From: Neomegalonema perideroedes DSM 15528
GTDB lineage: Bacteria; Pseudomonadota; Alphaproteobacteria; Rhodobacterales; Rhodobacteraceae
Assembly: GCF_000374145.1 (NCBI RefSeq)
Contig: NZ_KB893654.1
Coordinates: 330,221-394,220 of the forward strand
Direction of reading: 5' to 3'
DNA: 64,000 nt
In this document: positions 9,091 to 17,337 of the stretch, one piece after another
Position numbering within the stretch: position 1 is the stretch's first letter
How the letters are laid out: every line of letters starts with the position of its first letter
Program-made: the position numbers and the translations under genes
The notes under the pieces: generated by a model
Database searches by the model: none
The model's input: the letters and a program-made list of their open reading frames with translations, nothing else
Told to the model about the DNA's origin: nothing

Positions 9091-10095
9091 TCAGGAGAGG
9101 CGGACGGCGGTTTTCGTTTGAGGATCAAATCTATACTTGGCGCCGCAGAATTGGCAATCCGCCGCGACGAGCCCATCCTCAAGGATCATGTCGGCGATCT
9201 CGGCGGGCTCGTAGACGCCCAGAGCCGCCGAAACCTTCTCCGCCGAGCAGGCGCAGCCGAACTCCACGGGCTGGGCGGAGAAGACCCTCGGCTCATCCTC
9301 ATGATAAAGCCGCAAAAGCAGCTCCTCCGGCGCGACATGCGGCCCGAGAAGCTCATGGGGCTCCACGGTGCCGAGCTTGAAGGCGGCGGCGCGCCAATCC
9401 TCCAGCCCGCCGCTGAGCGCGGCCACGTTGTCGGCCTTCATCAGCGGGAGCGGCTCGCCGGGGAGCGTTTGCGGCGGCGGCGCCTCCTCGCGGACATGCT
9501 CGCCGGGGGCGGGCATGTGTTGGATCATGATTCCGCCCGCGCGCCAGACCGGCGCCTCGCCCGGCTCCTGAGCTTGGGCCGCCGCGATGGCGAAGCGGGT
9601 CGCCACTTGTTCGGATTGGGCGAAATAGGTCTCGGCGCAATCGGAGAGGTTTTCGCCCTCCAGCGGCGTGATCCCCTGATAGGGCTGTCCGGTCCCTTGG
9701 TCCACCAGCACGCCGAAGAAGCCTTTGCCGAGCAGGGGGAAGCCGTCGCGGGCGTCTTCGGGCGGGGGGTTCTGCGGATCGAAATCGGCGTAGGCGCGCA
9801 GACGCGGCGGCCCGCCCTCGGTTTCGGGGGCCATGTAGTCGGCCGCGATCAGGCGCACCGAGCCCGCCCCCCGGATCTGAAGCGAGAATCGGCGGCGCGG
9901 CTGAATCGCCGAGCCGATCAGCGCCGCCAGAACCGCGGCCTCGGCCAGCAGGCCGGAGATCGCCGCCGGATAGGCGTGCTGAGTGAGAATCCGGTCGATG
10001 GAGGCGTCCAGCCGCGCCAGACGCCCGCGCACCGCGAGCCGGTCGAGCTGAAAGGGCAGGATCTGGTCGTCTCCGCGATGGGGGCTCTCCGTCAT
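9091..10095 (-). CDS. hslO: Redox-regulated chaperone Hsp33
   Basis: Hsp33 is a cytoplasmic holdase activated by oxidative unfolding. The 334-residue protein has the N-terminal chaperone domain (residues 1-240, with LAEAAVLAALIGSAIQ near 50). The C-terminal zinc-binding switch carries CAC near residue 282 and CQFC near 316, the four zinc-ligand cysteines in the CxC...CxxC arrangement. MTESPHRGDDQILPFQLD matches usual alphaproteobacterial starts. The neighbours, a lipoprotein and a Dabb protein on the same strand, offer no functional link. No heat-shock promoter was recognised. Confidence 0.95.
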   Translation of the reverse strand: MTESPHRGDDQILPFQLDRLAVRGRLARLDASIDRILTQHAYPAAISGLLAEAAVLAALIGSAIQPRRRFSLQIRGAGSVRLIAADYMAPETEGGPPRLRAYADFDPQNPPPEDARDGFPLLGKGFFGVLVDQGTGQPYQGITPLEGENLSDCAETYFAQSEQVATRFAIAAAQAQEPGEAPVWRAGGIMIQHMPAPGEHVREEAPPPQTLPGEPLPLMKADNVAALSGGLEDWRAAAFKLGTVEPHELLGPHVAPEELLLRLYHEDEPRVFSAQPVEFGCACSAEKVSAALGVYEPAEIADMILEDGLVAADCQFCGAKYRFDPQTKTAVRLS

Positions 10096-10125
10096 GCGCG
10101 GGCTCCTTCGATATGGCGGATGGGG

Positions 10126-10428
10126 TCAGGCGCGCGCCTGCGCGGCCTCGTAATCGACGGCGAAGCGCAATTCGCGCAGAGGCTTCACCACGGCGGTGCA
10201 GGCCGAATAACGCGGATCGGCCTTATAGGCGGCCAGAGCCGCGAAATCGGCGAATTCGGCGTAGACCACCACGTCGATGTCGTTGGCGTAGCCGTCGCGC
10301 TTGGCGTTCAGCTCGACCTCGAAATGATCGCTGTGGGGAATCACGCCCAGACGCGCGCGCAGCTCGTCGCGGATGCGCTGAGCCTCGGCGGGATCTTTGG
10401 CGGAGAAAAAGACGATATGGCGGATCAT
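10126..10428 (-). CDS. Dabb (stress-responsive A/B barrel) domain protein
   Basis: This 100-residue protein starts with MIRHIVFFSAKDP and contains DIDVVVYAEFADFAALAAY, the pattern of the dimeric alpha/beta-barrel Dabb family. Members form small ferredoxin-like dimers; most have no assigned reaction. The gene is separated from pdxA and hslO by short gaps on the same strand and could be co-transcribed with either. No catalytic residues can be assigned. Confidence 0.85.
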   Translation of the reverse strand: MIRHIVFFSAKDPAEAQRIRDELRARLGVIPHSDHFEVELNAKRDGYANDIDVVVYAEFADFAALAAYKADPRYSACTAVVKPLRELRFAVDYEAAQARA

Positions 10429-10481
10429 GCGGCGCTTGTCGCAAAGCGCGCGCGCTTTGGCAAGAGGGCGCCGCGCCGCGT

Positions 10482-11459
10482 TCAGGAGGCGCGGCGAGCC
10501 GCCATCTCGGCGGCCATGCGCAGAGCCGCGATCAGGCTGCCCGGATCGGCGAGTCCGCGTCCGGCGATGTCATAGGCGGTCCCGTGGTCGGGCGAGGTCC
10601 GGACGAAGCCGAGGCCCAAAGTCACGTTCACGCCTTGGTCGAAATCCAGCGTCTTGATGGGGATCAGCGCCTGATCGTGATACATGCAGAGCGCCGCGTC
10701 GTAACGCTGGCGGGCGGCGGCGTGAAACATGGTGTCGGCGGGCAGGGGGCCGCGGACCTCGATTCCGAGGGCGCGCAGATCCGCGACGGCGGGCGCGACG
10801 ATCTCGATGTCCTCGCGGCCCATGGCGCCGCCTTCTCCGGCGTGGGGATTGAGCCCCGCCACGGCGAGTCTTGGCGAAGATATGCCGAAATCGCGGCGCA
10901 GGCCCTCGGCGAGAACCCGGCCCGTGGTCGCGATCATCTCGCGGGTCAGGCGCTTGGGAACCTCCGCGAGCGCGATATGGATCGTGACCGGCGCGACTTT
11001 CAACTGCGGCCCCGCCAGCAGCATGACCACCGGAGGCCCGCCCGCCAGATGGGCGAGATATTCGGTATGTCCGGGGAAGCCGAAAGAGGCGCCGTCATAG
11101 AGCGTCTTCTTATGGATCGGATTGGTGACCAGCCCCGCGACGCGCCCGGCCATGGCCATCTCCGCCCCGCGCCGGATGGATTCGACCACCACGGCGGCGT
11201 TGGCGGGATGGGGGCGCCCGGGCTCGGCGGGGGCCGCCAGAGCCAGAGGCAGGACCGGCAGGGCCTCCGGGAAGGCCGCGAGGGCCTCCTCCGGCGAGGC
11301 GACGACCTTAACCGGTTCTCCGAAGGCCGCCAGCCGCGCCGGATCGTCCAGCGCGAGGAAGGCCGGGCCCGTCTCCCGCAGGGCGCGCCAAGCCTTCACG
11401 GCGATCTCGCCGCCGATTCCGGCGGGATCGCCCATCGTCAGAGCGAGCGGAGGGCTCAA
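10482..11459 (-). CDS. pdxA: 4-hydroxythreonine-4-phosphate dehydrogenase
   Basis: PdxA oxidises 4-phosphohydroxy-L-threonine in the DXP-dependent pyridoxal-phosphate pathway. The 325-residue protein shows LALTMGDPAGIGGEI at the N-terminus, TNPIHKKTLY and FPGHTEYLA, and metal-ligand histidines in LNPHAGEGG and MYHDQALIP. The start is TTG at 11459, overlapping the surA stop as TTGA; it gives the canonical N-terminus, whereas the next ATG would cut into the MGDPAGIG motif. In many alphaproteobacteria rsmA/ksgA follows pdxA, but here a Dabb gene does. Last gene of the lptF-lptG-lptD-surA-pdxA series. Confidence 0.96.
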   Translation of the reverse strand: MSPPLALTMGDPAGIGGEIAVKAWRALRETGPAFLALDDPARLAAFGEPVKVVASPEEALAAFPEALPVLPLALAAPAEPGRPHPANAAVVVESIRRGAEMAMAGRVAGLVTNPIHKKTLYDGASFGFPGHTEYLAHLAGGPPVVMLLAGPQLKVAPVTIHIALAEVPKRLTREMIATTGRVLAEGLRRDFGISSPRLAVAGLNPHAGEGGAMGREDIEIVAPAVADLRALGIEVRGPLPADTMFHAAARQRYDAALCMYHDQALIPIKTLDFDQGVNVTLGLGFVRTSPDHGTAYDIAGRGLADPGSLIAALRMAAEMAARRAS

Positions 11460-12640
11460 TTGGTCTTCATCTCGATGACGGCGCGGCGGCGCAGCTCCTG
11501 CAAAGCCGAACGCGACGTCAGATTCGCCCGCTCGGCCACGATGCGCGAGCGGATCTGATCGCGCGAGCGGCTGGGATCGGCGGCGGCGGCGGTCGCGATT
11601 TCGAGATCCGTCGGCTCGATGCGCGAGCCGTGGCGGGCGCGCAGATATTCGCGCCAGACGATTTCAGAGGTCACCTGAGCCTCCACCGAGGCCCGCGCCA
11701 CGCCGCGCGCCTGAAAGAAGGCGAGCATGGCGTCGAGCGACATGCCGTTTTGCTCCGCCACCTCGCCGAGGCCGCGGCGCAGAGCCTCCGGATTGGCCTC
11801 GAGTCCGGCGGCCTTGGCGGCCTGAACCTTGACCTGATCGTCCACGAGGCTTTGCAGGGCCTCGTTGAGCAGCGCGGCCGGAGAAACGCCCGAAGCTTCG
11901 TCGGCGGCGGCGAGGATGCGCGCGCGCTGCTCGACGTCGAAGCGGGTGATCACGCGGTCGTTCACCGTCGCGACGGGGGTGAAGATGTTGGCGCCCGCCG
12001 ATCCCGAAGGCGCGGCGGCGGGCCGGGCGCTGGAGACGGGCGGCGCGGGCGGAAGAACCCGCGCCGGCGCGCTTTGCATGCTCGGCGCGGCCTGAACCGG
12101 CGCGCGCATGACCGCCTGAGGCGCCGGATCATAGATCGGCGCGGCGGCGGGGGTGGTGGGCGTCGCGAGGGCGGCGGGGCGGATCTGCGCGGCCTGAGGA
12201 GCCGCCGCCTGAGGAATCGCCGCCTGAACCGGGGCGGAGAAGCCCGTTCCCTGAAGCGCCGTCTGCGCGGGAGCGGAGAATCCCGTCTCCGTGGTCACGA
12301 CTCCGCGCCAGCCTTCGGGGCGGGGCGCCGGAGCCGCCGCTCCGGTCGGGGCGTAGGGCAATTGCGCGGCGTAGGCCGGGGGCTCGGCGTAAGGGGTCGC
12401 GGCGGGCGGGATCTGAGGCGCCGCCTGAACGACGGGAGCCGGAGCCGCAAGAGCCTGAACGGGCGCGGGGGCGGTCGGCGTCGTGGCGGGGAAGTCGAAG
12501 GGCGCGAGCGCGCTTTGGGCGCGTCCGTCCGGGGCGCCGCCGAGGACGGCCAGCCCCGCAGCCAGAGCGCCGAGAGCGAAGGGCCGACGCAGGACGCGAC
12601 GAGGCGCGCGACGGGAGGCGCGGAGGAGGAGGAAGCTCAT
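11456..12640 (-). CDS. surA: SurA N-terminal-domain periplasmic chaperone lacking a parvulin domain
   Basis: Position between lptD and pdxA, with the conserved SurA N-terminal signature (VATVNDRVITRFDVEQRARIL; ALLNEALQSLVDDQVKVQAAK), identifies a SurA-like outer-membrane-protein chaperone. The 394-residue product has a signal segment at residues ~12-40, then ~190 residues rich in Ala and Pro containing repeats such as GFSAPAQ/GFSAPVQ, and only then the ~180-residue chaperone core. No parvulin PPIase domain is present between core and C-terminus. I chose ATG 12640 because GAGG lies 9 nt upstream; ATG 12655 is an alternative. The TGA overlaps the pdxA start. Confidence 0.85.
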   Translation of the reverse strand: MSFLLLRASRRAPRRVLRRPFALGALAAGLAVLGGAPDGRAQSALAPFDFPATTPTAPAPVQALAAPAPVVQAAPQIPPAATPYAEPPAYAAQLPYAPTGAAAPAPRPEGWRGVVTTETGFSAPAQTALQGTGFSAPVQAAIPQAAAPQAAQIRPAALATPTTPAAAPIYDPAPQAVMRAPVQAAPSMQSAPARVLPPAPPVSSARPAAAPSGSAGANIFTPVATVNDRVITRFDVEQRARILAAADEASGVSPAALLNEALQSLVDDQVKVQAAKAAGLEANPEALRRGLGEVAEQNGMSLDAMLAFFQARGVARASVEAQVTSEIVWREYLRARHGSRIEPTDLEIATAAAADPSRSRDQIRSRIVAERANLTSRSALQELRRRAVIEMKTN

Positions 12641-12720
12641 GGCGTCGAACCTCATGGAGAGGCGCGGCCCTCTCCCGATGCGCGGGCGGGGCGGCGCGGA
12701 CGAATCCGAAACCGGACGGC

Positions 12721-14919
12721 TCAGCCGCCCGGGAATTTCAACTGGGCCCGCAATCCGAAGGTGAGGTCGTCCTCCGCGTCGCGATCCGTGGTGTAGCGTC
12801 GCGAGACGGAGGCGTCGAAGAGGAGCCACGGGTCTTCATAGCGCAATCCGCCGCCTGTGCGAATTAAATCCTCGTTTTGAAGATCGCGCACGCCGCTGGC
12901 GTAAAGCGTCCAATAAGGATCCATGCGCCATTCGGCCGCCAGACCCAATTCGGAACGCCTTTCAGGAGATCCTGCTTCGGGATCGGCGTCCAGCGTGACG
13001 TAAGACGCCTCCAGCGCCACCGGCCCATAATCGGCCGAAGCGTAAAGCTCGCCGCGCCGGAGCGAAAAATCATGCTCGTCGAGCCGCACGCGCCCGAGCG
13101 CCTCCAATCCGTAATCGGGCAGCGCCAGCCGCACCATGGCCACATGATCCGAAGCCCGGTCGCGCAGGCCCGAGGCCGTGCTGAAGGCCGGATCGGGCTC
13201 CAGACGGAAGACGCGCCCGTAAGCCGCCTCGAAGGACTCGCCCGTGGGCGCCGTGAAGTCGTAGCGGACGCCGAGATTGGCGCGCGTCCCGCCCTCCCAG
13301 CGGTCCACGCCGGGAAAGCGCGAGACCGCCGAAAACAAGGTGGTCTCGTCGAATTCGAGGTCGAGGCTGTCCTCGTTGGGGGTGCGCAGGGCCCCGGTGT
13401 CGGGCGAGAAGACGATTTGCGCGATGGGCTCGACCACATGCACCCCCGAGGCCCGCCGCGCCACGAAGGGCCAGCGCAGATCCAGACCTGCGGCGGCGTC
13501 GATGCGGCCCGCCCATTCGGGGTCTCCGACGGGCTGGTCGTGCTGGCCGTAGCCCACGGCGCGGGCCGTGGCGAAGGGCGTGGCGCGCAGGCCGAAATCC
13601 AGCGTGAAGGGCCGCTCCCAAGAGACCCCCGCCGCCGCGCGCGCCACGTCGCGCCCCTCGCGGCGGGTCAGCCCGAGCAGCGAGGCCTCCGTCTCGACGA
13701 AGCCCCATCGCGGATCGGCCAGCACCGTGCGCCGGGCGCGCAATTCGGGCAGCACCAGCGGAATCGTCGCGCTGGCCTCTTCGGGGCGGAAGCTCTGGAA
13801 GTGATAGGCGTTCAGCTCGGCGTAGGAGCTTTCCGTCTGGCGGTCGAGATAGATCCGCGAGGTCAGGCGGTCGGTGTCGGTGAAGTCGTAGCGGCGCAGA
13901 TAAGTGTCGTCCGAGGCGAGATTCACGTCGAAGCCCCAGGCGAGGGCCTCGGAGAGGCCGAAGCGCCCTTCGGAATCGATATGGCCGCGCCAGCGCTCGC
14001 CGTTGGCGTTGGGCGCGACGTTCCCCAAACTGCCGCCGAGGCTATAGGCGCCGGTCTCGGTCAGCCCGCGCAATTCGCTTTCGAGAATCAGGCCGTCGGC
14101 GCTGACGAGATAAGGCGTGAGGGTGAGATCCAGATCCGGGCGGATCTCCCAGAAGAAGGGGGTCTTGACCTGAACGCCGATCTCCTTGCTCCAGCCGAGC
14201 CGGGGCGCGAGGAAGCCCGTGCGCCGCTTCACGCTGGGGTCGGGGTGGCGGAACCATGGGACCGCCGCGACGGTGTGGTCGAGGAACTGGAAGCTCGCGC
14301 CTTCGTAAACCACGTCGCGGGAGGCTTCGTCGAGCGCCGCCCGCCGGGCGCGGATGCTCCAGAGCGGCCCGCGCGTTCCCGGAGGGCAATCGGCGCAGGG
14401 GCTGTAGACGGCTTTGGAGATCGCCATGACCTCGCCCTGACGCCGGGCCTCCACGCCGCGCACCAGCCCGCCCCCGAGGATGCGCGCCGTGGGATTGGTC
14501 AAAAGCCCGTCGGTGAGATCCGCCGCCAGATCCATGCCGTCGGCGAAGAGCGTCGAACCATCGTCGTTGAGCAGGATCACGTTTCCTTCCGCGCTCACGC
14601 GGTCGGCTTGGGCGTCGTAGGTCAGGCGGTCGGCCCGCAGCGCCCGCCCGCCGTAAACCGCCTCGACGGCGCCTTCGGCGGCGGCGGCTTCGCCCCTCGT
14701 GTCGTAAAGCAGGGAATCGGCGGTCACGAAGAGCCGCGCGTCCTCTTCGGCCTGCAATCCGCCCAGATAGCGTTCGAGGAAGGTCGCGGAGGGCTCGGGA
14801 GAAGCCGCCTGCTGCGCCGCGGCCGGAGCCGCGACGACCGTCGCCAGCGCCGCCGCCGCGCAGAGCGCGCCCCGCCGGAATCCCCCCGGGGCCGATCTCC
14901 AAAGGAAGGCTGCGCGCAT
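12721..14919 (-). CDS. lptD: LPS-assembly protein LptD
   Basis: LptD is the outer-membrane barrel that inserts LPS into the outer leaflet together with LptE. The 732-residue protein has a signal peptide ending near VAAPAAAQQA. An OstA/jellyroll domain at ~50-190 contains ADRLTYDAQADRVSAEGNV and ISKAVYSPC. A long beta-strand-rich barrel follows and ends in aromatic/Gly-rich strands (DDLTFGLRAQLKFPGG). It starts directly after the lptG TAA and is followed by surA, the usual operon. A cysteine pair around YSPCADCPPG matches the disulfide-rich plug region. An antisense open frame of over 1,100 codons here is not considered coding. Confidence 0.95.
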   Translation of the reverse strand: MRAAFLWRSAPGGFRRGALCAAAALATVVAAPAAAQQAASPEPSATFLERYLGGLQAEEDARLFVTADSLLYDTRGEAAAAEGAVEAVYGGRALRADRLTYDAQADRVSAEGNVILLNDDGSTLFADGMDLAADLTDGLLTNPTARILGGGLVRGVEARRQGEVMAISKAVYSPCADCPPGTRGPLWSIRARRAALDEASRDVVYEGASFQFLDHTVAAVPWFRHPDPSVKRRTGFLAPRLGWSKEIGVQVKTPFFWEIRPDLDLTLTPYLVSADGLILESELRGLTETGAYSLGGSLGNVAPNANGERWRGHIDSEGRFGLSEALAWGFDVNLASDDTYLRRYDFTDTDRLTSRIYLDRQTESSYAELNAYHFQSFRPEEASATIPLVLPELRARRTVLADPRWGFVETEASLLGLTRREGRDVARAAAGVSWERPFTLDFGLRATPFATARAVGYGQHDQPVGDPEWAGRIDAAAGLDLRWPFVARRASGVHVVEPIAQIVFSPDTGALRTPNEDSLDLEFDETTLFSAVSRFPGVDRWEGGTRANLGVRYDFTAPTGESFEAAYGRVFRLEPDPAFSTASGLRDRASDHVAMVRLALPDYGLEALGRVRLDEHDFSLRRGELYASADYGPVALEASYVTLDADPEAGSPERRSELGLAAEWRMDPYWTLYASGVRDLQNEDLIRTGGGLRYEDPWLLFDASVSRRYTTDRDAEDDLTFGLRAQLKFPGG

Positions 14920-16032
14920 TTAGCTTCCCTGCAAATAGGCGGCGAGGGCCGCAGCCGCCAAGGCGGCGCTGAGCGAAGGCGCCACGGCGGCCAGCAGAGC
15001 CGGCGCCTCGCCGGAGCCGCCGAGCGCCAGAGCCACGTCGCCGAGGAAATAAAGGGCGAAACCCGTGATCGCGCAACCCGCCGCCGCCAGACCATAAGAG
15101 GTGAGCCGGGGCGGCCGCGCCGCGAAGGCCGCCGCGATCACCGCCATGGCGGCGAACATCAGGGGGCTGGCGAGGGTGGCGTAGAAATGGGTCTTATGCC
15201 GCCGGGCCGAGAATCCCGCCGCCTCCAGATCGCGGATGAAGCGCGGCAGACGCCAGATGGAGGTCGCCTCCGGCGAGGAGAAGCCTTCCTGAATCCGGTC
15301 CGGGGTGAGGTGGGTCGGCAGATCGAGGGCGGATTCATGGGTCATTTCGGCGGAGGCCAGAGGATCGCCCCGCACCTCGCCGAGGATCGAGGCTTCGCTC
15401 AGACGCCAGAAGCCGCCTGCGAGCCGGGCCTCCTCCGCGTCGAGGCGGCGCAGGAAGCGGTCCTGCGAATCGAATTCGAAGAAGGTCGCCTCTCCGAGCC
15501 GCGCGCCCCCGGAATCGGCCTGACGGGCCTGAATCACGGTCTGGCCGCCGTCGGGGCGGGCCTCGCGCAGCCAGAGCCCTTCCTCCGAAAAGGAGAGCAG
15601 GCTCTCGCGGCCCTCGAAATAACGGCCCTCCATGCGGTCGAAGCGGTCGAGCGCCGCCGCCGCCAGAGGATCGAAGCCCCCCGCCGCGAAGGCTCCGAAG
15701 AGCCCCGCCGCCAGAGCCCCCGGCGCCGCCACGCGCCAGAAGCTCATGCCCGCCGCCATGGCCGCCGTGATCTCGCTGCGCCGCGCGAGGGCCATATAGG
15801 TCCAGAGCGCCGCCAGCAGCATGATGAAGGGAAAGGTCTTGCGCATGACGGAGGGCGTCTGAAGGGCCGCCATGGCCGCCAGACGCGCGAATCCGGGTCC
15901 GCCTTCTCCGCCGCCGCGCCGCAGCAGCTCGATGAGGTTCACCGTGCAGATCAGCGCGAAGACGATCAGCGTGGCGATGAGGAAGGCGCCCGCCAAACGC
16001 CGGGCCTCGTAGCGGGCGAAGACGCCGATCAT
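14920..16032 (-). CDS. lptG: LPS export permease LptG
   Basis: LptG is one of the two transmembrane subunits of the LptB2FG ABC extractor. The 370-residue YjgP/YjgQ-family protein starts MIGVFARYEARRLAGAFLI, with three N-terminal membrane helices, a periplasmic beta-jellyroll at ~130-270, and three C-terminal helices (PLMFAAMAVIAAAFA ...). ATG 16032 overlaps the lptF stop as ATGA, so the start is well supported. A longer frame from 16104 only adds lptF-overlapping sequence. lptD begins immediately after its stop. Confidence 0.94.
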   Translation of the reverse strand: MIGVFARYEARRLAGAFLIATLIVFALICTVNLIELLRRGGGEGGPGFARLAAMAALQTPSVMRKTFPFIMLLAALWTYMALARRSEITAAMAAGMSFWRVAAPGALAAGLFGAFAAGGFDPLAAAALDRFDRMEGRYFEGRESLLSFSEEGLWLREARPDGGQTVIQARQADSGGARLGEATFFEFDSQDRFLRRLDAEEARLAGGFWRLSEASILGEVRGDPLASAEMTHESALDLPTHLTPDRIQEGFSSPEATSIWRLPRFIRDLEAAGFSARRHKTHFYATLASPLMFAAMAVIAAAFAARPPRLTSYGLAAAGCAITGFALYFLGDVALALGGSGEAPALLAAVAPSLSAALAAAALAAYLQGS

Positions 16033-17168
16033 GCGCGGGACTCCCCGGATTGCGGGCGGCTCGGCGGCGCGAGCCCCGGTTTGCGGAAGCCGAAGCCGCT
16101 CCACGACAGCAGCGCCATAGCCCCGAGGATTCCGAGCAGCGGCGGCAGATATTGCAGCGCCCAGAGCCCCGGCGTGGAGATCACGGCGTTTTTCGCGGCC
16201 AGCCCCGCCAGCCTCAGGCCGCCGCCGATCAAAGCCCCCGCCGCCGCCCGCGCGCCGTAGCCGCGCCGGCTGAAGGGCCCGGCCATGAGCGCCGCCGCCG
16301 CGACCAGAGGCAGAGCCAGCCCGTACAGCGGCGTGGCGAGCCTTTCATGCGCCTCCGCGACCCAGCGCCCGAGGGCCCGCCCTTCCAGATCCGGCGGCGT
16401 GGAGAGCAGTTCCAGCGTGCCGCGCTCGTCGGGGCGGATGGAGCGGGGTTCGTCCGAGGAGGTGAATTCCGAAAGATCATAGGCCAGCTTGTCGAAGCGC
16501 AGCACCGAGAAGGCGCCGGTCCCCCGGTCCACGCGCTGGGCCTCGCCGTCGAACATCACGAGGCGCGGGCCCTCCTCGGCGCGCACCACCGCCCCGCGCC
16601 GGGCGTGATAGGCCATGGGCGCCTCGGGATCGCGGGCGTCGTTGACGAAGACGCCGAGCGTCTCGCCGCCGCGCCCGACCTCGCGCAGATAGACCGTCAC
16701 GCCCTCCGCCGGATGGAGGAAGCGCCCGTCCTGAAGCAAAGCCGCCGCGAGATCCGTCTGAACCTCCGCCGTGCGGCTGCGCAGGGCCTGCGCCGATTGC
16801 GGCGCGATCCAGATCGAATTGACGTAAAGCAGCGCCGTCACGCCGAGGCCGAAGATGAGCGCCGGACGCGCCGCTCTGAAGCGGCTGGCGCCTGCGGCGA
16901 AAAGCGCGGCGATCTCCGAGTCGCTCATGGCGCGCTCCAGCGCGTAGAGCGTGGCGCCGAGCGCGGCCACGGGAATCACCACCGCCATGGCCTTGGGCAG
17001 CAGAAAGGCGGCCAGCTCGACCAGCACGAGGGCGCTCTGGCCGTAGTTCAGCGCCACGTCGATCACCCGCAGCGACTGGGCGAGCCAGATCACCGCCGTC
17101 AAGACGAGCAGGAAGAAGGCGAAGGGGCCCATCAGGCGCCCGAGGAAATAGCGGTCGATCCAGCCCAA
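16029..17168 (-). CDS. lptF: LPS export permease LptF
   Basis: LptF pairs with LptG in the inner-membrane LPS extraction complex. The 379-residue protein begins MGWIDRYFLGRLMGPFAFF and has six predicted membrane segments around a periplasmic jellyroll (ARRGAVVRAEEGPRLVMFDG; IRPDERGTLELLSTPP). It is the first gene of the lpt operon and diverges from pepA, a common alphaproteobacterial arrangement. A sigma70-like promoter lies 28-57 bp upstream. The extreme C-terminus (PPSRPQSGESRA) is a short polar tail. Confidence 0.94.
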   Translation of the reverse strand: MGWIDRYFLGRLMGPFAFFLLVLTAVIWLAQSLRVIDVALNYGQSALVLVELAAFLLPKAMAVVIPVAALGATLYALERAMSDSEIAALFAAGASRFRAARPALIFGLGVTALLYVNSIWIAPQSAQALRSRTAEVQTDLAAALLQDGRFLHPAEGVTVYLREVGRGGETLGVFVNDARDPEAPMAYHARRGAVVRAEEGPRLVMFDGEAQRVDRGTGAFSVLRFDKLAYDLSEFTSSDEPRSIRPDERGTLELLSTPPDLEGRALGRWVAEAHERLATPLYGLALPLVAAAALMAGPFSRRGYGARAAAGALIGGGLRLAGLAAKNAVISTPGLWALQYLPPLLGILGAMALLSWSGFGFRKPGLAPPSRPQSGESRA

Positions 17169-17195
17169 GCGCGGCGCCTCCCTGAATGCGCGTCA

Positions 17196-17225
17196 GCCTA
17201 AGCCTGACCGGGGGCGGCGCGTCAA
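17196..17225 (-). promoter_or_regulatory. Candidate sigma70 promoter for the lptF operon
   Basis: On the minus strand TTGACG is followed after 18 nt by TTAGGC, and the lptF ATG lies about 28 nt further on. The -35 box is strong and the -10 box weak. Its place in the lptF/pepA divergent region supports it. Confidence 0.4.
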
Positions 17226-17337
17226 GCCTCCGAAAGAATCGCCGCCTGCGGAAGGATGGGGCGCGCGAGTCTGGCGAAAGGCGGCGCGGGGCGTTAGCTT
17301 GCGGGGCGAAACAGCCTTCGCATCAGGAAAAACGCTC

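Noticed and set aside
12877-16260. 1,127-codon open frame antisense to lptD and lptG
   Set aside because: The product is Arg/Gly/His-rich with no domain and runs opposite two well-supported genes and the end of lptF.
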